Position numbers and translations under genes: made by a program. From contig NZ_CP011040.1 of the NCBI RefSeq assembly GCF_000238255.3, positions 868,001-932,000 on the forward strand: DNA of 64,000 nt. Direction: 5' to 3'. The first letter of the stretch is position 1, and every line of letters starts with the position of its first letter. Below, in pieces: positions 54,410 through 62,292 of this stretch. A model generated the notes under the pieces. That model ran no database searches and was not told where the DNA came from. It was given only the letters and a program-made list of their open reading frames with translations. Origin of the DNA: Pseudoalteromonas spongiae UST010723-006 (lineage in GTDB: Bacteria > Pseudomonadota > Gammaproteobacteria > Enterobacterales > Alteromonadaceae).

Positions 54410-55348
54410 ATGAGAAGTGTTATTTTCCTTTTTATCTCGTTTTTTGCATTAACTGCACAGGTATTAGCCAATTCTGTAGTAAACGTATACTCATTCCGAA
54501 AGGCTGAAATAATTTCTCCTTTAATAACCGCGTTTGAACAAGAGCATAACGTGCGGGTAAATCTGGTTTATGGAAAACCAAAAGCGCTGGTCAATAAATT
54601 CATTGCCAATGCAGACAATAGTCAAGTAGATGTATTACTAACGTCTGAATTAGGGCAACTTCAATCGGTAAAGCACCTACTACAACCAATAAATATTCGA
54701 ACATCGCCAGTCTCACCTGAATTAGTGGACGATGAAAAGAAATGGGTGGCACTGTCTTTAAGAATAAGGGCATTGTTTTCACTAACAAACGAACAGCCAA
54801 TCACGTCATATAGCGAATTAAACAGCGAGAAATTTTACGGTAAGCTTTGCAACCGTGATTTTAATCATAGCTACAATCAACAAATGGAAAAATCACTGCA
54901 AGCCATTGGTAATACCCAAGATGTAAAGTGGCTAAAAAATTACGTTTCGCTCTTAAATAAACGCCCTTCTGGCGGCGATCGGGACCAGTTGCGCGCTGTA
55001 TTTAAAAATCAATGTGATTATGCGCTCGCAAATCACTATTACTATCACATGCTACGTAACAGCAAAAAGCCATCGGACCGTGAAGTTGCGGCAAGCTTAA
55101 GCATGCATTTTTTAACAACATATAAAGGAAAAACGCCCGTTTCAGCGACTGCCGCGGCAATTAGTCAATTCGCGCCAAATAAAGAAAATGCGCAGCAATT
55201 TGTTAACTTTTTACTGTCTTCTAATGCGCAAGCAATGATTGCCAATGAGCTTCATGAATTTGCGGTAAATAAGCACGTGCGAGATCGCCAATTAGTGCAG
55301 TACCCAAATTTGTCACTGTCGTTGCAAAGTGTAAAACGGGCACTTTAA
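54410..55348 (+). CDS. FbpA/FutA-like periplasmic iron(III)-binding protein
   Basis: A 312-residue protein of the class that binds ferric iron in the periplasm. It has a signal peptide (residues 1-20), VVNVYSFRKAEIISPLITAF, a TSELGQLQSV stretch and LVYGKPKALVNKF, as in FbpA-type family-1 binding proteins, plus NHYYYHMLRNS with the tyrosine pair that would chelate iron. No ABC permease or ATPase follows it, so its transporter must be elsewhere or be absent. It is next to a second binding protein in the same direction. Confidence 0.75.
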   Translation: MRSVIFLFISFFALTAQVLANSVVNVYSFRKAEIISPLITAFEQEHNVRVNLVYGKPKALVNKFIANADNSQVDVLLTSELGQLQSVKHLLQPINIRTSPVSPELVDDEKKWVALSLRIRALFSLTNEQPITSYSELNSEKFYGKLCNRDFNHSYNQQMEKSLQAIGNTQDVKWLKNYVSLLNKRPSGGDRDQLRAVFKNQCDYALANHYYYHMLRNSKKPSDREVAASLSMHFLTTYKGKTPVSATAAAISQFAPNKENAQQFVNFLLSSNAQAMIANELHEFAVNKHVRDRQLVQYPNLSLSLQSVKRAL

Positions 55349-55426
55349 TAGACCAAGTCCATTTTCAGGCGTTTTTGTGAGATTGGTTTATACTTTAGCG
55401 ATTAGCAAAAGTAATAATAAGTTGTT

Positions 55427-56221
55427 ATGCAAAAAGCGTTGTGGTCATTGTTATTGGTAGTGTGTTGTCAGTGTTTCAGTGCGCAAACGTTACCACCGGA
55501 AGAATGTCAGACCCCGCTTTCACTATCAATCACCAATGATTGGTATCCCTATGTTAAATTTTCTAAATTTGATAGCACCACAGGTGTCGACGTAGAATTA
55601 CTCAAAAAAGTGCTCGAAAAGATGGACTGTGAACTCACCATAATTCACTTTCCTGAACGTAGAACCCTTTTTGAACTCACTATCGGTAATTTTGATATTG
55701 GCCTTGGCGCCAGTAAAACACCTGAGCGGGAACGAGACTTTTACTTCTCAAAGGCATATCGCCTAGAACGAAATCGATTCGCCTATCGAAAAAACGACCA
55801 CGGCGTTAAGCAAAGTAAAAGTTTCAAATCAATTATTAGACAGCGTAAGCTGATTGGCGTTAACTTGGCGGGTTGGTACGGTGACGAACTAGAGCGTGCC
55901 AAACAAGCGTACAACGGCTTTGTTTTTTCAGAAACAACAATTAAACGCTTGGAGATGTTAGTTAAAAACCGTGTCGATATTGTGATTGATGACGACATTG
56001 TACTTTGCAGCGAAATATCAAGACAAAACCACTCTCAGGTGGTTATTCACCCTTTACTACTGTCACAAGCAAGTATTCATTTTATCTTTAATAAACAGAG
56101 CGTTTCACCTAATTTTATGGCGCGCTTTGACACTGCGCTAACCAAAGTGTTAGCCAATGGCGAGCTTGAAACGTTGTTCTCGCATTATGTATCGCCAAGC
56201 TGTGCTGAGCAACTTATTTAG
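55427..56221 (+). CDS. Periplasmic amino-acid-type binding protein, family 3
   Basis: A 264-residue solute-binding protein: signal peptide (residues 1-19, CFSA), SITNDWYPYVKFSKFDSTTG with DVELLKKVLE, the family-3 core GNFDIGLGASKTPERERDFYF, and a C-terminal GELETLFSHY. The binding pocket arginine/aspartate residues are visible, which suggests amino acid-like ligands. No permease is adjacent. It may serve as a sensor-linked protein rather than a transporter component, as often in this clade. Confidence 0.78.
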   Translation: MQKALWSLLLVVCCQCFSAQTLPPEECQTPLSLSITNDWYPYVKFSKFDSTTGVDVELLKKVLEKMDCELTIIHFPERRTLFELTIGNFDIGLGASKTPERERDFYFSKAYRLERNRFAYRKNDHGVKQSKSFKSIIRQRKLIGVNLAGWYGDELERAKQAYNGFVFSETTIKRLEMLVKNRVDIVIDDDIVLCSEISRQNHSQVVIHPLLLSQASIHFIFNKQSVSPNFMARFDTALTKVLANGELETLFSHYVSPSCAEQLI

Positions 56222-56331
56222 TTCTCGTTTTTATAACCAACCGTCACTTTAAAATAAAGCGCGCTATCGCTATGTTGTGCCATAAGATAGTGTTAAAATG
56301 CCGCCAATTTTGATTCGATGAAAAATATATA

Positions 56332-57930
56332 ATGCTTAGTTCAAACAACATCACCATGCAATTTGGTGCAAAGCCACTTTTCGAAAATATTTCTGTTAAA
56401 TTTGGTGACGGTAATCGCTATGGTTTAATCGGCGCTAACGGCTGTGGTAAATCAACCTTTATGAAAATCTTAAGCGGTGAGCTTGAACCAAGCGCAGGTA
56501 ATATTTCATACGACCCAAATGAGCGCATTGCAAAGCTAAATCAGGACCAGTTTGCTTACGAACAATACAGTGTTGTTGATACCGTTATTATGGGTCACAA
56601 AGAGCTGTGGGATATCAAGAAAGAGCGTGACCGCATTTATTCTTTGCCAGAAATGAGTGAAGAAGAAGGCATGTTAGTTGCTGACCTTGAAACCCAATTT
56701 GCCGAAATGGACGGTTATTCAGCCGAAGCAAAAGCCGGTGAATTACTGCTAGGTGTTGGTATTCCAACCGAGCAACATTATGGTTTGATGTCGGAAGTTG
56801 CACCAGGTTGGAAATTGCGTGTGCTACTTGCACAAGTACTGTTTGCCGAGCCAGACATCATGTTACTTGATGAACCGACCAACAACTTGGATATCTACAC
56901 CATCAAGTGGTTAGAGGATATTTTGAATCAACGTGATTGCACTATGATTATTATTTCCCACGACCGCCATTTCTTAAACTCAGTATGTACGCATATGGCT
57001 GATATCGACTATGGTGAATTACGTATTTACCCGGGTAATTACGATGAGTACATGTTTGCCGCAACACAAGCGCGCGAGCGTTTATTATCAGATAACGCCA
57101 AGAAAAAAGCGCAAATTGCCGAACTACAACAGTTCGTATCTCGCTTCTCTGCTAACGCATCAAAAGCAAAGCAAGCGACATCTCGTGCTAAGCAAATTGA
57201 TAAAATCCAATTAGAAGAAGTAAAAGCGTCGAGCCGTCAAAATCCATTTATTCGTTTTGAACAATCAAAACAATTATTTAGAAATGCACTTGAGCTTGAA
57301 AGCCTTGCACAAGGTTACGACGATACTTTGTTTAGTAATTTATCTGCGCTTGTTGAGGTAGGTGAAAAAGTAGCGATTATTGGTGAAAACGGCGTCGGTA
57401 AAACCACGCTATTACACACCCTAGCGAATCGCTTGCCTGCTAAAAGTGGCAGTCTTAAGTGGTCTGAAAATGTAAACATTGGCTACTACGCGCAAGATCA
57501 TGCAGATGACTTTGCGACCGATATGGATCTGTTTCAATGGATGGAACAATGGCAACAAGAAGGTGATGACGAACAAGTAGTACGCGGTTATTTAGGCCGT
57601 TTACTGTTTTCTCAAAACGACATCAAAAAATCAGTTAAAGTAATTTCAGGTGGTGAGCAAGGTCGCATGCTATTTGGTAAATTAATGATGCATAAGCCAA
57701 ATATCTTGTTAATGGATGAACCAACAAACCACATGGATATGGAATCGATCGAATCACTCAACCTTGCGTTAGAACAATACCAAGGTACTTTGTTTTTCGT
57801 ATCCCATGACCGCCAATTTGTATCGTCGCTTGCAACCCGTATTTGGGAAATAAAAGACGGTAATGTAATTGATTTCCAAGGTACTTATGACGAGTACCTT
57901 GCAAAAAAAGCAGCTGACGAAGCAAAATAA
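56332..57930 (+). CDS. ybiT: ABC-F ATPase YbiT
   Basis: A 532-residue twin-ATPase cytosolic protein of the ABC-F family, which bind the ribosomal E site. The first ATPase has GANGCGKST (about 35-43) and [10 protein letters not shown]; the second has GENGVGKTT and [10 protein letters not shown] with [10 protein letters not shown] basic linker (about 240-320) joins them. The opening residues and overall length closely follow E. coli YbiT rather than EttA, Uup or YheS. No membrane segments. Confidence 0.93.
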   Translation: MLSSNNITMQFGAKPLFENISVKFGDGNRYGLIGANGCGKSTFMKILSGELEPSAGNISYDPNERIAKLNQDQFAYEQYSVVDTVIMGHKELWDIKKERDRIYSLPEMSEEEGMLVADLETQFAEMDGYSAEAKAGELLLGVGIPTEQHYGLMSEVAPGWKLRVLLAQVLFAEPDIMLLDEPTNNLDIYTIKWLEDILNQRDCTMIIISHDRHFLNSVCTHMADIDYGELRIYPGNYDEYMFAATQARERLLSDNAKKKAQIAELQQFVSRFSANASKAKQATSRAKQIDKIQLEEVKASSRQNPFIRFEQSKQLFRNALELESLAQGYDDTLFSNLSALVEVGEKVAIIGENGVGKTTLLHTLANRLPAKSGSLKWSENVNIGYYAQDHADDFATDMDLFQWMEQWQQEGDDEQVVRGYLGRLLFSQNDIKKSVKVISGGEQGRMLFGKLMMHKPNILLMDEPTNHMDMESIESLNLALEQYQGTLFFVSHDRQFVSSLATRIWEIKDGNVIDFQGTYDEYLAKKAADEAK

Positions 57931-57959
57931 CCCAGTTTAGCTTAACCAATTACATTTTT

Positions 57960-57989
57960 AAAAAGGCGCTATTTATTAGCGCCTTTTTT
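57960..57989 (+). terminator. Terminator of ybiT
   Basis: A 12-bp stem (aaaaaggcgcta/tagcgccttttt) with a 5-base loop and a T-run, 30 bases after the stop. Confidence 0.88.
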
Positions 57990-58021
57990 ATTAGCTACGC
58001 AAACACTTTCAAAAAACAACG

Positions 58022-58040
58022 CTGTCATAAAAAATTCATA
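58022..58040 (+). promoter_or_regulatory. Weak Pho-box-like direct repeat upstream of the DUF5666 gene
   Basis: CTGTCAT followed after 11 bases (unit length of PhoB sites) by AATTCAT, sharing TCAT. The first half is a perfect PhoB half-site, the second is poor. The region 57990-58235 shows no other feature. Confidence 0.3.
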
Positions 58041-58235
58041 CACTAATTTTGTACAGAATAAAATCAACACCCAGAATAAACCTCATTGATTTTAAACAGT
58101 TTTATTTAAATGTTACGTATATTTAAGCTGCCTTTATTTTTGCTTTATGACAGTTTTATTGCAGTTATCGTATTCCTTTCGTATCTTATTCCTGTTCAAG
58201 GTGAACACATGTTTATATATTTTAAGGAAAATTTC

Positions 58236-60710
58236 ATGACCCGTAAGTTAACACTCTCGTTGCTTGCAGCATCAAGCCTCAGCCTTGTCGGCTGCGGTGG
58301 CTCATCAACTTCACACGAACCAGCGCCAATCGTACCTAATTCTGGCGAACTTAATATTGGATTTTTAGGACTTCCTGACGGTGCGTCTGCAGATGTGTTG
58401 GTTGAAGGCCCCAACGGTTATTCCAATACCGTTAGTACCAGTACCTTACTTACGCAACTCGCCCCTGGTACCTACACACTTTCAAGCGTTGCCCAATCCA
58501 TAAACAATAAACGTTATCTCGGCATAAACGAATCGATATCGCTGAACGTTTCAAATGGTCTGGTTTCAAATGCGATTTATGAATTTGGCTATGCAACGCA
58601 AACCATAGGTACGGTAAGTGGTTTTGGTAGCTTGTATGTCAATGGTGTTCGTTACAACACCGATAATGCCGACTTTACAATTAATGGCCAACCAGGCTCA
58701 GAAGACGCAATCCGTTTAGGTGATCGCGTTGTGCTTTCAGGCTTAACCAATAACCAAGGCCGTTTTATTGCAAATAGTGTTAACTACGAAGCAACAGCAA
58801 CGGGTCAAATTCAGCACATTGACTATGCTAATGAGACAATAACAGTACACGGCCAAACATTTGTCTTAACCGGTGAATCTAACTTAGAAGAGGTTACCTT
58901 TGATGCGTTAAAACAAGGTAACTTTGTCGAGATCAGTGCCGTATATTCAGAACAACGTGGCTTTTTAATCTCCAAGCTAGAGCGCAAAGACGATGAAGAC
59001 ACGCTTTCACTTACCGCAAAAGTCACAGCGCTGGATAGTGCTAATAACACCTTAACAATCAACGACACAACTTTTGATGCATCAAACGTTACTGTAGCTC
59101 AAGAGCTTGCTGTTGGTGATATTGTCGAAATTGAATTTAACCAGCTAAATGATATTAACGTTATTACTGACATCGAAATTGAGCACTATGATGAGCAAGA
59201 TGGTGTGTCTGTTATTTTAGACGGTCCAATAGTCAATGTTACAGATAGCAGTATTACAATTGCCAATACACAAGTATTGATCAATGACGACACGGATTTT
59301 GAAGATATATCATTAGCGCAACTTGCAAACGGTACACGAGTCGTTGTTGAAGCAATCATTATTAATAATCAACATATTGCTGAAGAAATCGCGCTGTATG
59401 TTAGTGCAGACAGTGATATTGAAGGTAAAATCACCGATATTAATCTGGCATTAAATACTATTACTGTAAATGAGCGCGAATACACAATCACACCGTTTAC
59501 CCTGTTTGATGATGAATCAAGCGCCGACGATAAACAACTAGCGCTTTCAAGCTTAGGGATAGGCGATTTTGTTGAAATAGATTTTTACAGCGATGATAAC
59601 GGCAACGCCTTTGTGACTAAGTTAGAGCGCGAAGAGCAACCTGAAAACGACGATGACATTTCGATTTCAGGCAAGGTTAGCAATATTAACCTTGATACCA
59701 ATACCTTTAACGTTTCGGGTATTACATTATTTGTAAATGCATCGTCAGATCTTGAAAACCGTTTTGGCAATGATGTGTCCGTTCAAGATTTTATGGCATC
59801 ACTTAGCGATAACGATAAATTGGAACTAGAGGTATTCAAAACATCGGAAGATGGCTACCTAGTGCTAGAAGCAAAATACCAAGATAGTTACGACGATAGC
59901 TTTGACATTGAAGGTTCAATTACAGAGTTTAATAGTATTCAAGATTTTAACGTAAACGGTTTTCAAATCATTACCGATGAAAACACGCAATTTTCACACC
60001 CACTAGATATGTTTCAAAACGGTGTCGAAGTTGAAATCGATGCAGTACAACAAGATGGCAACACCCTGCTAGCACTTGCTGTTGAACTTGAAGATGAGAA
60101 TGATACACGCGAAATCGAAGGTGAAGTTACCGCGATTCAAAATGATACAATTACTGTTAACGACACTGCCATTTTGCTAACTGCCGATACCCAGTTTGAG
60201 AATGGCACACGTGAGCAGTTAAGAGAAGGCGTGATGGTTGAAATTGACGCTATCATTAACAGCCAAGGTCAGCTTGTTGCGACTGAAATAGAATTTGAAC
60301 AACAAGACGACATTGAATTAAACGGTTCAATCACAGAAATAGTAAGCGATTTTCAATTTAAGGTTAACGACACCCTTGTTTACTTTGATGCCAATACGCA
60401 ATTTGAAAATGGAAATCAAAGTAAACTCGCGCTCGATGTACTCATAGAAGTTGATGCGATTGAAACCGCAATTGGTTTGTATGCCGCTGAAATCGAGTTT
60501 AAAGCAAACGAAGAGTTTGAAATTGAAGGTGAAATTCAAAACCTAACCGACACTCAATTTACATTAAGTGACGTTGTTATCCACTACTCAAGCTATACCC
60601 AGTTTGAATTAGAAGGTAATCAACTTGAAAATGGCTTAAGTGTTGAAGTGGCTGGCACAATAGATAAAAAAGGCCAGTATATCGCATGGCGAATTGCCTT
60701 TGATGACTAG
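58236..60710 (+). CDS. DUF5666 repeat lipoprotein
   Basis: An 824-residue acidic lipoprotein: lipobox LVGC (Cys20), an N-terminal DUF4382-like part of about 100 residues (PNSGELNIGFLGLPDGASA...), then about ten tandem DUF5666 units of 60-75 residues from about residue 120 to the end. Each unit reads like GxVxxID...ITVNxxxFxxxxxTxFEN...LxxGxxVEIDAxxxxxGxxxAxxIEFE. The small beta-barrel units would form a long rod exposed on the surface or in the periplasm. ATG at 58236 with AAGGA eight bases upstream; the open extension from 58110 is not supported. Confidence 0.82.
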   Translation: MTRKLTLSLLAASSLSLVGCGGSSTSHEPAPIVPNSGELNIGFLGLPDGASADVLVEGPNGYSNTVSTSTLLTQLAPGTYTLSSVAQSINNKRYLGINESISLNVSNGLVSNAIYEFGYATQTIGTVSGFGSLYVNGVRYNTDNADFTINGQPGSEDAIRLGDRVVLSGLTNNQGRFIANSVNYEATATGQIQHIDYANETITVHGQTFVLTGESNLEEVTFDALKQGNFVEISAVYSEQRGFLISKLERKDDEDTLSLTAKVTALDSANNTLTINDTTFDASNVTVAQELAVGDIVEIEFNQLNDINVITDIEIEHYDEQDGVSVILDGPIVNVTDSSITIANTQVLINDDTDFEDISLAQLANGTRVVVEAIIINNQHIAEEIALYVSADSDIEGKITDINLALNTITVNEREYTITPFTLFDDESSADDKQLALSSLGIGDFVEIDFYSDDNGNAFVTKLEREEQPENDDDISISGKVSNINLDTNTFNVSGITLFVNASSDLENRFGNDVSVQDFMASLSDNDKLELEVFKTSEDGYLVLEAKYQDSYDDSFDIEGSITEFNSIQDFNVNGFQIITDENTQFSHPLDMFQNGVEVEIDAVQQDGNTLLALAVELEDENDTREIEGEVTAIQNDTITVNDTAILLTADTQFENGTREQLREGVMVEIDAIINSQGQLVATEIEFEQQDDIELNGSITEIVSDFQFKVNDTLVYFDANTQFENGNQSKLALDVLIEVDAIETAIGLYAAEIEFKANEEFEIEGEIQNLTDTQFTLSDVVIHYSSYTQFELEGNQLENGLSVEVAGTIDKKGQYIAWRIAFDD

Positions 60711-60733
60711 TCATTCTTAGATATCACACACTA

Positions 60734-60766
60734 AAAGAGTACGTTCTTAAAATGAACGTACTCTTT
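60734..60766. terminator. Bidirectional terminator
   Basis: A 13-bp perfect stem (60734-60746 with 60754-60766), 7-base loop, between the convergent DUF5666 and sugar-dehydrogenase genes. Confidence 0.8.
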
Positions 60767-60777
60767 GTTACTTAAAT

Positions 60778-62187
60778 TTAACTCGCTGGCATGATTGAAA
60801 TAATTTTACTTTCGTTTTTATTTCGGTCATTTATGGTTAAGTAGATTGTGCCATTTGGCGCGGTAACCACATCACGAATACGCCCTAAACCTTTCAGAAT
60901 AATCTCATCTTCAACTATCTGATTATTTTCAATACGTAAGCGATGCAATTGCTTTTTCGCTAGGCTGCCAACAAACAAGTCGCCCTGCCAATTTTTAAAC
61001 ACATTTCCGGTATAAAAGTTAATACCAGCAACCGCAATTGATGGCGTCCAATGGTGAATTGGCGACTGCATACCTGGTAATTCAGTGTGCTCGGTGATTG
61101 GCGTACCGTTATAATTCATACCAAATGTCACTTTTGGCCAACCATAATTCACACCTTTGGTGATTAAGTTAAGCTCATCGCCACCGCGTGGGCCATGCTC
61201 GGTTGACCATAAATCTCCTGTTGTTTGATTTATGGTTAAGCCTTGAGGGTTACGATTACCATACGTCCAGATTGTTTGTTGTGCGCCCTTTTCATTATAA
61301 AACGGGTTATCTTTTGGAATACGTCCATCTTTAAAAATACGGTGTATTTTACCGTTTTGCGTTGTAACGCTTTGCGCATCATTTTGATGGCCTTCATCAC
61401 CGTTAGTAAAGAACAAGTAGTCGCCTTGAATAGCGAAACGTGAGCCAAAGTGCCAACCGCGATTTTTACGGTTTTCTGGCTTCGCCTCAAACAAGGTTTG
61501 CTCTGAACTCCATTTACCATCGTTTATTTTGCCGCGCACAATTTTAGTAAAGGCAATCTCGTCACCGTTATCGTTTTTCCCTGCAGCTTGGCTAAACGAC
61601 AAATAAATCCACCCGTTTTCGCTATATTGTGGGTCGGGATATACATCAAGTAAGCCACCTTGACGGTTATGCCATACCTCAGGAATGCCAATTACTTGCG
61701 TTTTTTTGCCGTTTTTCGACATCATCCACAGCTCACCCTGGCGAAGCGTATACAGTAAACTGCCGTCCGGTAAAAAGTCCATAGCCCAGATAATTCCTTC
61801 GCTGGTCAGAACTTCTTGTGTCGTTACGGTTTGATGCTTTGTGGTGAATATTTTACCAAGAGATGATTCTGGCGCTTTTTCTCTTTCTACTTTAGCGCCC
61901 GCTTCGCGAATATATACAACAAGCGTTCGTACTTGTTCATCGCTTAGTGTTTCACCAAATGCTGGCATGCCAACGTTAGCAATACCATTTTTGATTGCAT
62001 TGGTTAGTGCTTTATCAGTGCCATCTGTTAGCCATGTGTTATCAACTAACGAGGGAGCCATTGCGCCCATTAATGTTTCGCCATGGCAAGACGCACAGGT
62101 AGATTTAAACAATTCTTCAACCTTTGCCTGTGATGGCAAACTTGCAATGCTTGCTAACATCGCCCCTAATATCGGTAACTTATTCAT
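60778..62187 (-). CDS. Cytochrome c/PQQ-dependent sugar dehydrogenase fusion
   Basis: A 469-residue exported protein: signal peptide (residues 1-21, PSQA), a class I cytochrome c domain with CASCH at 31-35 and likely axial Met in VGMPAFGE (about 74-81), then a beta-propeller PQQ-dependent sugar dehydrogenase (about 125-469) with RQGGLLDVYPDP, NRNPQGLTINQTTG, STEHGPRGGDELN and SIAVAGINFY. It would oxidise aldose sugars in the periplasm and pass electrons through its own haem. The start is ATG at 62187. Divergent from a TonB receptor. Confidence 0.88.
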   Translation of the reverse strand: MNKLPILGAMLASIASLPSQAKVEELFKSTCASCHGETLMGAMAPSLVDNTWLTDGTDKALTNAIKNGIANVGMPAFGETLSDEQVRTLVVYIREAGAKVEREKAPESSLGKIFTTKHQTVTTQEVLTSEGIIWAMDFLPDGSLLYTLRQGELWMMSKNGKKTQVIGIPEVWHNRQGGLLDVYPDPQYSENGWIYLSFSQAAGKNDNGDEIAFTKIVRGKINDGKWSSEQTLFEAKPENRKNRGWHFGSRFAIQGDYLFFTNGDEGHQNDAQSVTTQNGKIHRIFKDGRIPKDNPFYNEKGAQQTIWTYGNRNPQGLTINQTTGDLWSTEHGPRGGDELNLITKGVNYGWPKVTFGMNYNGTPITEHTELPGMQSPIHHWTPSIAVAGINFYTGNVFKNWQGDLFVGSLAKKQLHRLRIENNQIVEDEIILKGLGRIRDVVTAPNGTIYLTINDRNKNESKIISIMPAS

Positions 62188-62292
62188 TTTTTGATACATA
62201 TTATTATTTCACGGTAGATCGAATGCACGGTAATTACAGTATAATGTGCCGAGTTTCTGTTTTCAGTCAAGTTGCGTTTAAAGGTTTGTTTC

